A DNA stretch of 64,000 bases from Jacaranda mimosifolia (Eukaryota > Streptophyta > Magnoliopsida > Lamiales > Bignoniaceae): NCBI GenBank assembly GCA_018894105.1, contig CM032117.1, positions 42,580,501 through 42,644,500 of the forward strand, given 5' to 3'. The notes beneath the pieces were generated by a model. It was not told where the DNA came from. It ran no database searches and saw only the letters and a list, made by a program, of their open reading frames with translations. How positions within the stretch are numbered: the first letter of the stretch is position 1; every line of letters starts with the position of its first letter. The position numbers were made by a program, and so were the translations under genes. Positions 20,936-31,963 of the stretch are shown here, piece after piece.

Positions 20936-22690
20936 TGTCATCGACAATAGCATTGCTCAAGTGATAAATATTACATGCTTACTTCAGCCAAATGAATTAG
21001 ACACTTGGAGATGCAAGATATGTGCCCAATTATAACGATGAGTTAGACACTTTAAGACGCAGGATATAGGCGCCCCGTGATAACATGGCGTCGTCTCCGA
21101 AGAGGTACTTTACTGTATTTAGTAGTTACTTCACTTGCAAGTTCTCTTTGCCTCAAAACCCCCCTTTTATTGTATGTAGTGAAGAGTTATATGGTATGTC
21201 TAAACTAGTCTATACCTAACTTTTTCACATCTTTTGCAAGGTTCGGGTAGTGTTTGTTTAACTCGATTTTCCAATTGCCTTAGATAGTTATCATGCTTTT
21301 ATTGAAAGTGCATAAATTGCCCAATGAGGCTTTTTTTCATACCTTTCCCAAACCTTGTAGTAAATTTCTGAGTTGGATGCCTTCTTCGAGAAGGCATTGA
21401 AATGGTAGATATTTCTTTGATCATGATGAGGGTTGGGCCATCCTTTATGAATAGAGTAGTTCTCCTTCTCTGGTCCACCTAGGTCAAGTTCATCATGATC
21501 ATGACCTTCATAGGAGTTTTGTGGAGGCAAGTATATTCTAATTCCCTTTTGACAGTAGTTGCATATTTTTAGCGAGTGTTGAGCACAACTTTCTATTCAT
21601 TGATTATTTGTGTACATGTATAAATTATTTCTTGTTTGCATTCTCATCAGTACTTGTATTTAATCTTGTTCTCTTTTGCTCATGGCAGGAAAGAAGGTTC
21701 ATTTCACTAGGATTGGCGCCAGAAGGGCAAAATGAAGTGTACACGAGAGGTACATCATAGAATAGCACAGTAGGGAGGTATCACTAGTTAAGCCACATAT
21801 GAGCCCCTCAGTCCAGCAGTCAAGTGAGGCACACGCTCCTTCGCCTACGGCGATGTGATTGCCCAATGCAATTGAGGATTTCGAGATGGTTCTTTTTGGA
21901 CTAGTTAGGAAGCACACTTATAGATAAGCCATTTGCCTGTAAGCATCTTATCCTTTCCATACTAGTGAGGGTAGGGGATTTTCTCACTATGGTTTTGCAC
22001 TAAAGTTGTGGCGTGGACTCTCATTAGGATGTAGACTTCATGAGTGAGTATGACCAGAGGAAGTTGGACTAATACTTTTTTTCTCAACTGGCTGAGATAG
22101 CTGATGAAGACTTTACACAGGTAAACATTTGTCTTGACATTTAGTTTATTGTTATTATTTTTTCTTTCTCTATAGTAGCCCATTTTTTTTTTTTTATCTT
22201 TGCACTCTATTCATTTTTTAGCTTAGGGTTGGACTTAATAGAGTAAATGTCTCGCCAAGTAGAGAGAGTGGCAACAATGGTGACATTACATAAGAAGGAA
22301 GCTGCTGAATCAACTTGGAAATAAAGTCAAAAGAGGTGGAATTTGCGGAATTGCAAAAGGAGAATGAGCAGTTGCAGGCATATTACACTAATGAAGTGAA
22401 GATTAGAAAGAAGCTTTTTGGAGTCCTTTATGGAGAAGACGCTTATTAGTGCTGCTTGTGAGGACACATCAAAGAGTTTAAATGCTCATATGAGTTCTTT
22501 AAGGCTATTGAGATAGAAGCGATAGCAATTTATGAGCAACTATCCAGGCTATCGCCATACTTTGGGTAAGACTGTTGATTTTGGACTCCACAACTCTAGT
22601 CAGTCTTTTTATTGGAATAGAGGGGTGCCTAGTGTAGAAGCAATGATGAAGGACCAAGTTGAGGTTGCTCCGTAAGGGTAGAGAAGTTTC
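20936..22690 (+). pseudogene. Opposite-strand coding remnant of element B (coiled-coil, aORF-like)
   Basis: Plus-strand sequence with discontinuous coding character. After the last array unit come peptides such as SIAQVINITCLLQPNELDTW. An ATG at 21682 follows a pyrimidine-rich stretch and opens MAGKKVHFTRIGARR. The 22310-22420 region reads as coiled coil (EVEFAELQKENEQLQAYY). Stops are frequent, and splice-like junctions near 21682 and 22120 suggest an intron-containing ORF. It runs opposite to gag and lies towards the 3' LTR, as does the antisense ORF of element A. Homology to that ORF is inferred from layout, not from alignment. Confidence 0.45.
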
Positions 22691-24180
22691 TTTAGAGTAG
22701 GTGTAGTAGATAAAAGCTTCAATTTTCTTTTGTGAGTGTGTGTTTTGGTATTATTTAGTATATTCTTTTAACTTTAGTCATATTTTGACTTGTTTTTCAA
22801 ATTTGATTGTTCTTTCCAAAGGCCAAGTAAGCCAAACATTTTTTATTATAGTGAGTATTTACTCATTTTTTCACTTAAGGAAGTTTTTTATTTATTCATA
22901 TTGTTCAAGCATTTAGCCAAATTAATGACTATTAAGTGTTTTCATGATTCTTCTTTTTTGTGCTAAGTCTTGTAAAGGACTCATCATACATGAACTTCGT
23001 TGTTTTTTTGGTATTGTTGGCGCATCTTTGAATCTTTGTATTTCACCCATAGGGTTAATCATATGAAGTAATTATTACAAATCCCATTGGTAGGTGCCTC
23101 GCTGTGTTGTTATGTGTTAGGTGTTAATTGGGTGCTGGGCAAAGCTGGGGCATTGGATGCCCATATAGATGCCCGCATTAGGCGTATGCTTGGGGCCCGG
23201 CTTGTTGACCAAACTAAGGTGTCTCAAGTACCTGTGTTGGGGGTCTATCTTGGGTGCCTATGTTGTGCGCCCGACCATCAAGTTTCTCTCTCTCTCTATC
23301 TCTCTCTCTCTCTCTCTTTCATTTTTTGGAATCTTTTTTTAGGTTCTTCTAGAAATCATTGCTATTTGTTCATTCAGTGGATATAAATGTGAAAAAGATG
23401 CTTAAAATTTTATTGCTGAAAGTTGGAATTTGGCAAAGGGCTTCGAGAAATTTTTGCTAGATTTGCATATGCACTTAGTCAGTTATTCTAATTCCAAGTG
23501 ATTGTTATGTTAGCAATGTCAATTCAATATGTGATAGAGACATGTGCGTGAGGTGTGGAGCTTCTTTTATTAAGTTTTGTCGCAAGTTTCTTTGAAATAG
23601 TATATGAGAGTACAAGTAAATCTCACTAGGGAGGCCTTTTTGCAATAATCAATTGATTGAAGTTAAACTTGTCAAATACTTCACTAGTGAAGTCTTATCA
23701 TAATGTTTAATCAATCACGTTAAGATAAGTTGGACATCTCCTTAGTGAGGTTTCGTCGTGGTACTTAATGATTTGATTGAAATGTAGTTGTATGCCTCAT
23801 TGGTGATTGTTTAAAAACTAAGTGTCGTGATGATGTTTTGCAAATGGTCCCTTTCAAAGGATCTTAACTTCATTAGCAATTATAGTAGTGAAGTTTGATC
23901 ATAGTCCTTATTCAGAAGGTCTTTATTATTGGCGTTAAGTGTTAAGATGACCTCATAGGGCGAGTTTTGTTCAAGAAGTGTTGTCACCAAATGTCAAATC
24001 ATAATAATAACAAGTGGTGCATGTGCCATGCATCCTGGGGAGGATTCAATAATTGATGTAGGGAGTACAACCATGTCTCCTAGGAGGTTTCATAGTGGGC
24101 ATTTGCTTACTTCGTTAAGTATCAGTGCGTCTTAATTTTTTAAGTGTTGAGATGTTACCACATGCCTTTAGGGAGGATTC
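22691..24180. other. Element B internal spacer with CT microsatellite
   Basis: No recognised gene. Bases 23090-23280 resemble the GC-rich part of the 600-bp unit (ggtgcctc, gggtgctgggc, gcccgcattaggcg). An impure (CT)n tract lies at 23285-23319. From 23590 to 24120 short phrases with aagt(t)gaca and cactagtgaagt recur, suggesting a very decayed repeat. Confidence 0.5.
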
Positions 24181-24580
24181 ACAACGGGCTTTTTGTACTT
24201 GCTACCATGTGCTCTCAAAGGAACCTTATAGCAGGATTATGCCAAAGAGTTGCCACTTGCCTCCAGAGAGGTTTTACTATAGGCTTTTAAGTGGCAACCA
24301 CGTATGCCTAGAAAGACCTTATAGTGGGATTATGCCAAAGAGCTGCCATTCACCTCCATGGGGTTTTTTTTTGTGGGATTTTGAGTGGCAACCACATATC
24401 CCCCAAGGGACTTTATAGTAGAATTATGCCAAGGAGGTGCCACCGATCCAAAGGATTTATAGTGAGTTTTTTGAGAGGTGAACACGCATCACCTAAGAGA
24501 CCACATAGTGGGATTATACCTGAATGGTGACCACATACTCCTTGAGGAGTCTTATAGTAGGATTATGTCAGAGAGTTATC
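24180..24580 (+). repeat. Tandem array of about 93-bp units, four to five degenerate copies
   Basis: The phrase ttatag(c/t)(a/g)g(g/a)attatgcc recurs near 24228, 24321, 24414, 24506 and 24551, with gagtggcaaccaca between. The last units are shortened. It is the second array of element B and lies just past the 3' end of gag. Confidence 0.75.
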
Positions 24581-24989
24581 AAGGATGCCCCAGAGAGCAA
24601 TACGCAACCATCTCAAGCAAATCAATTCATGGTCAGAGATAATACCATATGAAAGATTGCATTCATCAAGTAAATAATAGCAATATTAAGGTTTCATCCC
24701 CAAGTGTGGTGGATGCTAGATGTTGGCGGACGTATTGCAAAGACTCCCAAGATAGAATCAACTACATGGGCTTATGTTTTCCTTGCTAATCACACCAGTG
24801 CCTTTTTGGCATTGGCGAAGTCTCCATCGGCTGGTCACCTTGAGATAAGTAAGATAATGCCAACTATTGAAAAAATCTCGAGTTCATATTGATGTTGCCA
24901 GTCCTTAGGATTCGGATAGTCATTAAGTTGTCACCGACAACCTTCATTTTCTCCCTTTAGTAGGTTTTTCTTTAGACTAGATTACCTTT

Positions 24990-26400
24990 GTGTGATATAC
25001 TCCTTGAAGTGTCCCTTGTGAATTAACTTTCAAACTCATCCCTCAGGTGCCTGCACTCCTTAGAGGCATGTTCGCTACTGCTTGGAAGCAACAACACTTG
25101 TTTGATTTTTGCTTCTTTGAATCTTTCATTATGTTCTGAGGAGATCGTTGATGGGACCACGATGAAGTATTATCATTAGAATCTCCACATGGGAATAGTA
25201 AGTGGTGTGTAGGTGGTGAGTGTTTGGGGGGGCTGTATCCATGATCCCCTTGCTTTTTGCCATTGCTGCTCCATTTATCGCGGTTTTGCATTTATGGGCC
25301 TCCTAGACAGTTACAATTACCTTAATCTTGATGTATTTCTCCATGCTCATTAAGAGCTCTTCTAGAGTAAAAGGACATTTTTCAGCAATCGACTCCTGAA
25401 ATTTCAAGTGTTTCAAGTTCTGCTGGATGATGTTGGTAAGAGCTCCTAGCTGATATAGGGGATCTCATGCACTGCTTGGACGAAGTGGTTAACTCCTCAA
25501 GGACTCTCCATCCTTCTACTTGATGGTGAACAAGTATACTGTTATTTTGGGATACCTGTGATTGGTCGAGAAGGTCTGGAGGAATCATTGCACAAACACA
25601 TTTCACCCAGTGATAGATCTAGCGGGCATCAAATTGAACCACATCAAGAAATACTTTATGAGTCTAGTGTGGAAGATCTTGTATATGTAGCTTTATTCAA
25701 GTTATAGAATTCCATTCTTGCCAAAACATTGTCTAAGTACTCTTGACGATCTATATTGTTATCGAACCCCGATAAGTGGGCTACCTTTATTCTAGGAGAG
25801 ACTACTTTCGCCAAGATGATTGGAGAAAAAGGGTTGTGTCTTAGGAGAGTGACAACTAGATGGTGATATTGGCTCCCTGCTCCTCTTGATAGGTATGGCA
25901 CTAAGAAACATATTGAGACTCTAGTACCGGGGGACATGCGCAGGTTGGAATTTGATTAGAGTGAAGAATGTTTGTTCACTTGTTGGGGCAAAAAGGAAGA
26001 AGTAGTGTCATATTTAGAGTTGGCTCCTCATTCAGTTTTCTTCGAGGATGAAGAAGCACCCCCCATTCTCATGGAAGGATTGCTGCAGCTCCTAAAGGTA
26101 GTTATTCTCAGCATATTGGGCGACTACTTTGGTTGCAGCTTGAGCGGTGGTGTCTTCCAACAAAGTCTTTATTGCCTCCTTTGTTATAGGTAGGATGGAA
26201 TCTCCTAAAAATGGTGCTTATTGTACGGGTGTCTCCTCTAGTGCAAGTTGTGTGTTCGGAGCTGGCTCTAGCACTAGGTGTAATAGTGCTTCAGGTTGGT
26301 AACTCTGTATGTTCTCCAACATTAGGGCCACCTAGTGATAGAGTCGCAAGCTTTTTATCTCATCTACATCCTCAACATTCCTTTTTCATACTTTGGAGTT
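24990..26400 (-). pseudogene. Element B gag remnant
   Basis: Minus-strand remnant of a gypsy gag capsid region. At 25937-25656 it reads PFSPIILAKVVSPRIKVAHL then DRQEYLDNVLARMEFYNLNK, the start of the gag core. Near 25495-25430 another frame reads NHFVQAVHEIPYISQELLP, which matches NHFVQTVHEIPHNSQELLP of element C. At 25291-25043 a Lys/Ser-rich tail follows. Several shifts and stops break it. No zinc knuckle, protease or RT follows, so pol appears deleted. Confidence 0.75.
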
Positions 26401-26422
26401 CTCATAGACGACATCAAAATAA
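26398..26422 (-). other. Primer-binding region of element B (decayed)
   Basis: Directly inside the 5' LTR the minus strand reads TTTTGATGTCGTCTATGAGAA. It resembles the common plant gypsy start ttggcgccgtctgtgggaa with several G-to-A or C-to-T changes. Element C has the less decayed form ttttggcgccatttatagg at the same place. Confidence 0.6.
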
Positions 26423-27575
26423 TGTTACACAGAAGTGGAGCGAGGTCCTTCCTAGTAATAGCAGTGTGTTAGTTTGTTTTCTCTAGAACGCGTTTAAAGA
26501 ATCTTTTTGAGATGAGCGTGGTTGGTTTTAGTTCTAAAAATCGTGTTGAACTGAACCGAATGGAACCAAAAATTTAGTTTAGTGTGGTTCGGGGGTATAA
26601 AGCCGAACCGTAACCACTTAAGAAGAAAAGAACTGCACCATTTGAAATCGGTTATTACAATTTGATTAATCGATTAATTATTTTTTCAAATAATTAAAAT
26701 TTAATTAATAAAAATATTAATTTTAACTTGATTTGGTTCGATTCAATTTTATTGAACCAAATCATTTTGAAAAGTTTAATTTCAGTGGACGAATACCCAT
26801 CAATTTGATAATTTCTCATCACAAAATCTACGATACAAAAAGCAAATATAATTTCAAAATTAACAATGCAATATATATTATTTCCATCTCACATCAAATT
26901 TAATTTCAAAATTAAAAATACATCAAGCAAGCAACATCTCCATCCCATATCATATTTACTAAATCATTAGGACTAATGTAACCTCAAAATTAAGAATACG
27001 CCAAGCAATTAAGATGAAGACACAAATCAAGCTAAGTCCAAAATTAAAATACTTCCAATCAAACTAACACCCATCCAAATATCACTAACAATTAATATAA
27101 AAATATAAGTTTTCTCCAAAAATGATATAAATCCCTTAAATCAAAAGTTGGCCAATCAACTAAATTTTTTAAATTTAATTTTTAAAATTACTAATTTTTA
27201 TTGTTTTGGTTTGTTAACTTTGGTAAATCGAATTGCACATAGTAAGTAACTAACCGAACTGTTTTTCGCTAAAAGAACCGCATTATTAAGAAACCAGTTT
27301 AGATGGTTCAATTTTTTTTTTGGTTTGGTTTGGTTCGGCAATTCAGTTCGATTTTTTGATTTTTTTTGCCCACCCCTAGATTCTTTGCTCTTAAACGTTT
27401 TTGATGTTTGACAATTCTTTTGCAAAAATTTTTTTATGCCCAAATTCTCCTTAGGATTTAATATTTATAGCTTTTCCTTGATGGGATTAGGCCCATTGGA
27501 ATTTTGTTGCCTTTCATTGGGCCTATCTTTAGTTCATTTACTAATTTACCCTTATAGTCTTAATTATCCACATCA
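26423..27575 (-). repeat. 5' LTR of element B, interrupted by a hAT-like element
   Basis: On the minus strand it begins TGATGTGGATAATTAAGACT at 27575 and ends CTTCTGTGTAACA at 26423. Removing the insertion at 26507-27378 and one target copy leaves about 270 bp, comparable with the 311-bp 3' LTR. It contains the TATA-like GCTATAAATATT at about 27470. It faces away from the LTR of element C, whose outer end is 123 bp further on. Confidence 0.75.
26507..27378. mobile_element. Non-autonomous hAT-like element in the element B 5' LTR
   Basis: 872 bp with subterminal runs of the ggttcggtt / aaccgaacc type and an AT-rich core. The right end read inward is TAGGGGTGGGCA; the left end ttgagatgagcg matches 7 of 12, the differences being mostly transitions. 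Flanks gaatcttt (26499-26506) and gattcttt (27379-27386) form an 8-bp target duplication with one mismatch, as expected for hAT. No transposase frame. Confidence 0.7.
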
Positions 27576-27698
27576 AATTTAAAATTATCTCATATAAACT
27601 TATATGCAATCATCTTATATATATATAATATAATACAAGATGGTAGTCATAAAAATTTAAATGAAATAGTTATTTATGTGTCTAACACTATTATAATT
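27576..27698. other. Spacer between back-to-back LTRs of elements B and C
   Basis: 123 bp of AT-rich sequence with a (TA)n-like core at about 27617-27635. It is all that separates two 5' LTRs that would be transcribed away from each other. Confidence 0.6.
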
Positions 27699-27999
27699 TG
27701 ATATAGAAAATTAAGATCTTAAGGTTAAAAAAGTAAAAAATAAATAGAAAAGCTTAATATTTAATTAAATTAAAAGCCAAGGAGCCCAATGAATTATGCC
27801 CATTAGAATGGGCATCCAAACCTACGTGGGATGAAGCTACTTAGTCACTATAAATACAAAATTTCAAATCTAAAACAAACACGAAAAATGATTTATAAAA
27901 AATTCCAAGCTCTGAATCCACACAAGCGTGTTCTAGGAGAAGATGCCATATTAAATTTGTCGATTTCTAGAAAGGACCCAACTCTATTTCTGTACAACA
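27699..27999 (+). repeat. 5' LTR of element C
   Basis: 301 bp, starting TGATATAG at 27699 and ending TGTACAACA at 27999. Its start aligns with the element B LTR (ATTAAGATCTTAAGG against ATTAAGACTATAAGG) and its end with CTGTGTAACA. A TATA-like actataaatac lies at 27849-27859. The 3' partner LTR is not in the window. Confidence 0.7.
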
Positions 28000-28030
28000 G
28001 CATCATTTTGGCGCCATTTATAGGAACTTT
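28000..28030 (+). other. Primer-binding region of element C
   Basis: Just inside the LTR the sequence reads catcattttggcgccattta then taggaac, close to the ttggcgccgtctgtgggaac found at this place in many plant gypsy elements. The exact tRNA primer was not established. Confidence 0.65.
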
Positions 28031-28042
28031 CATTTGAGGCAA

Positions 28043-28062
28043 CACTGCAATAAATTGCACTT
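28043..28062 (+). repeat. Left terminal inverted repeat of the CACTA element
   Basis: CACTGCAATAAATTGCACTT, preceded by target copy CAA. The canonical CACTA start has become CACTG by one transition. Confidence 0.88.
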
Positions 28063-30000
28063 CATGAAACAAAAGCTTTGGTAACAAAGGGAAATTAGTT
28101 ATAGATGTTAGATTTATTATAATGGAATTGATTTTTCATTACAAATAAGATGTTCTTGAGTAACTAAGTAAAATTCTTGTTACCTTTAACTCAAATGTAT
28201 CACCTTAGATTTTTTTATGTTCCATAACTAAATAATCATTCATTACAGAAAATTCAATTTTGTTACATTTAACACTTCCATTCATATAGGAAGATGTATT
28301 TGCAAAAAAAAATTGGTACCTTTTGTAACAGTAAAATATTTGTTACAAAGAAAATATATTGTGACAAAGTTTTTAGATACTAAAGTTTAATTAACTTCCC
28401 TCCAAAGTTCAATCACACAGATATGGTAACAATATTTTTCGTTACTAATTGTAAATGAATATTAAATTAAAATTTCACAAATATTTGTGGGTTGGGCTTT
28501 TATTCAAAAAATGGGCTTCACTATAATGTCAGAATTTGTTAATTGGAATTGACCAACTTTTTCTTTAAAAAATTGAGCTTTCTAACTTTTTCTAAATTGA
28601 CTAATTTGGGTTGACCAACTTATTTTTCACTAATTGGGCTTAAATAATATTTTAGTTAATTGATAAATTGAATTTCATACTAACTTGAAAAATTGGTTAA
28701 TTGAGCTTTACCAACTTCCTTTGTATTAATTAGGCTTCAATATTTTTTAAGTAAATTAGTGAATTGAAATTTCTGTATGAATTGGGTTTGACATTTACTT
28801 AAACAATTTAATTGGGATTTAGCAACTTTTATTTTTGTTAATGTGATTTCACCGATTTTTTAGTAAATTGGTGTCATTTGTTTAAGAATTGAGTTTGACA
28901 TTAAACTACAGAATTGATTGATTGAACTTTAGCAACTCCTTTTTATTAATTGGGCTTCATCAATTTTATAATGAATGTGTAATTTTTTTAAGAACTGGGC
29001 TTGACAATAATTTCAAAATTAATTGTGCTTCTCTAATTTATTCTTAAGAATTGTGCTTCACAAAAAGTTTTAGAGAATTAGTTATCAGGCTTTGTTCACC
29101 AATTTTTCAATTTATTGGTGAATTGAGCATTATGTTAATTTAAAGAATGGTTAATTGAGCTTCTCCTATTAATTAAAAATTATATATCACTGAATTTTTT
29201 AGTGAAGTGATGAATTATACTTTGTTTAAGAATTGAGCTACAAGTATTTTAATGGATTTATGAATTGGGATTTGTTTAAGAATTTGTGTCTTTCTTACTT
29301 AAAGAATTGGTAACTTCACCAACTTGTTTTTTTAAAAATTTGGGTGTGACAAATTGTTGAGTGAATTGGGCTTCACATTAATTTATAAAATTCATCAATT
29401 GGACTTTACCAACTTTTTTTTATTTTTTATTAATGGGCTTGGTCAATTTTTCAATGAGTTGGTAAATTGAGCATTCTTAATGAATTAGTCGTCATATTAG
29501 TTTATAGATTTGATTAATTGGGCTTACTAATATCTTTCTTATTAATTGTGCTTGACCAATTTTTCAGTAAATTAACAAATTAGGCTTCTTTGTAGGCTCC
29601 AACTAATCTCTTTTTAAGAATTGGGCTTCATTAATGGTAACAATTTTTTTGCTTGCCAATTTTCTAAAATATTGAATTTACATTCCCACCAGAAATTTAT
29701 TGATTCAAAAAGTTGGTTGAATACAAATGGTAACCAATCTTTTTGTTACCAATTTTAGAGAACAATGTAATTTAATCTCCCCCATCTTTATATTCCCTCC
29801 AAAAATTGGGAGAGATTAAAAGCTAACAATTGTTTTTGTTATTAGTTCCGCGTAACAATTTGATTTAATTTTCTTCCAAAAATTTGATTCCCTCCGAAAT
29901 GAATTCTCTTCAGTGTTTTAATTCCCTCCAAAGTTTAGCTCCTCCTCCCATTTTTTATTTATAAATAATATATACCAAATTTTTTTATTTTTTATCTTAG
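28063..30000. repeat. Left subterminal repeat region of the CACTA element
   Basis: Two kinds of repeat are visible. Short gtaac/gttac motifs in both orientations (such as tggtaac, ttgttacc, gtaacaaa, ttcgttac) cluster at 28078-28450 and 29630-29875. Between them, about 28480-29620, the phrase aattgggctt(c/g)accaactttt recurs in changed forms every 40-90 bp. Subterminal motif clusters bind the transposase partner TNPA in the maize En/Spm system; that these do so is inference. Confidence 0.7.
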
Positions 30001-30266
30001 ATTATAAGATGAATTAACATAATTAATTTTTTTAATTATTAATTGGCTTTCTATTATAGTTAAAGTAGTTTTTGGACTTGTAAAGTTTGGTGCTTAAAAA
30101 TTTATTTTATTTTTGTTTTTCATAACTTATTGTAATATTCTTTTAAGAATATTATTAAAAGATCCTTAAAATAAATTGTTAATGGCAACAACTAGGATAA
30201 TTGGATATATATACCTAAATAGCAAAACTGAAAAAGAGAGGAAAGAGGCCTAGTTTATTGTAGTAG

Positions 30267-30300
<34 letters not shown>
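30001..30300. other. CACTA internal AT-rich spacer with microsatellite
   Basis: No gene recognised. A compound (CT)n(AT)n microsatellite occupies 30266-30300, directly against the left edge of the next TIR element. Confidence 0.6.
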
Positions 30301-31453
30301 GGAAAATATGCCTTTTGCTACAATATTTTTTACTTCACTAAAAATAATGTAGTAAAAAAGGACTATTTGCTATGATTTTTCTATTATATTATAAAATTTC
30401 AAATGTGTGGTAAAACTCATATTAAATACTACACTTCATCTTACCGTAGTAAAAGATATATTTATTTAATACAATTTTTATGTGTAGCAAATAATATATT
30501 ACATTTACTACAATTTTACATAAACCGTGGCAAAAACATGATAATTTACCATACTTTTTCATTACTAAAGTAAAACCAAAAAAAATTATGAAAGTTTGGT
30601 AGCAAAGATTAAAATGTTAAATAAAAAATTTTCACTAAAAAGAAGAAACTAAAATATATTGAAAGCTATGTTTAAACAATAATATTTAAGGCAAAAAAAA
30701 AAATTGCTTTTAATTTTTATTATTAAATAATTAATTAGTTAATTGAATTCTAAATTAAAAAATAAAACCCTTAAAAAAAATTTAATTACTCATGGTTTTA
30801 ATTAATACAATTAGAGGTAAAATAAAATTTTTACTGCAATTATTATTGAAAAATATTTGATCAATCAATTAAGTACTTAATTTATCTAGTTAGCAAAGTC
30901 CCTTAAAATAGTAGGAAAACCAAGTTTGGAGGTAAAATAAAAATTTGCTTCCAATAATTTTTACTATAAAAAATTAATTAATTAATTAAATATGTTTAAG
31001 TTAGCTAATTTGCAACAAAGTGGTCATTGACCAAGTGGCATTATTTTCACGTACATAAGTGTAAGGTCAAGAGTTCGAGTCTTAATGAACTCATGGCGTG
31101 TGTATAAATAATTTTATTTTTACTACATTTAATTGTGGTAAAAAAAATTATTTAAAAATTTACTACATTTTTTGAAGTGTGGTGATTAACTAATATATAC
31201 TACACTTTTTTAATTGTGGTGAAAGATAGTAGCGTATTTGATAATTTTTTTACCGCACATTAAATTTGCAGCAATTGAAGATAATTTCATAGCAAAAGAA
31301 AATTACCACAGTTGAAAAAGTGTAGCTAAACTTTTACCTCGCGTGCAATGCCTTCAGTTAGAAAAGTGTAGCACAAGCATAGTTAATAACTTTTTACTAC
31401 ATTTAATTACTATTTATTATACATATTTAACTGTAGTAAAAGTATATTTTTTC
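30301..31453. mobile_element. Probable nested TIR element without coding capacity
   Basis: The left end gaaaatatgccttttgctac (from 30302) and the right end read inward gaaaaaatatacttttacta match over about 25 bp with small gaps. Internally the motif (t/c)tac(t/c)aca(t/a)tt and its complement tgtagtaaa recur towards both ends (30319-30520 and 31100-31440). No target duplication could be fixed because of the flanking AT run. Superfamily undetermined; a Mutator- or CACTA-derived MITE is possible. Confidence 0.5.
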
Positions 31454-31963
31454 TATTCTAATAAAAATTAAAAAAATATGAAATTATGATGTCTACTTTT
31501 AATTCCTAAATTTTTGTAAAACATTTGTGTAACATTTACTTAAATATATGATAAGTAATTAATTAATATATGCAAAGACATATGTTAACTAGAAATTGAA
31601 TAAATGATAGCCTCTATGTGTATACAATAGATGAGCTTTTTTCCTTTTACTTAATTAAAATTTGACATATTTCCTGTTGATAACAACCAATAGTTGTAGC
31701 CTTATGATATATATTACATATTTTGCCTTCCTATCATTGTAACAATCTAATTAAGTAGTTGGTTATAATTAAGTTATGATTGTATATATGCTAATCGCGT
31801 GTATGTTTTACTATGTCCATATAATATAAATGTAAAAAATTCTCTAAAATTCATGAGGTACTAAAGTTTTTTGTGTTCACATATTATTAGTTATATCATA
31901 AAATATTTTTCATTTTATGTCCATTATCTATAATTTCATCAATTTTTTTACATGAAATATTAG

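Larger units (their letters stand above)
17810..27575 (-). mobile_element. Element B: gag-only gypsy-type LTR retrotransposon with tandem arrays
   Basis: Minus-strand element bounded by related LTRs at 27575-26423 (5', split by a hAT-like element) and 18120-17810 (3'). Inside, reading minus: primer-binding region, gag remnant (about 26400-25000), a 93-bp array, a plus-strand coiled-coil coding remnant, a 600-bp array, polypurine tract. No protease, RT, RNase H or integrase motif was found in about 8.3 kb, so it appears to be a non-autonomous form. The opposite-strand ORF and arrays near the 3' LTR parallel element A and suggest a Tat relative, which is inference. Element C is a close relative by LTR and gag. 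Confidence 0.75.

Noticed and set aside
24180..24580. 93-bp array as a CRISPR-like array
   Set aside because: Units are adjacent and diverged with no unique spacers, in a plant retrotransposon.
27699..27999. Sequence before the CACTA as a host promoter with TATA box
   Set aside because: Its start and end match the LTR of element B and it is followed by a primer-binding motif, so it is an LTR.
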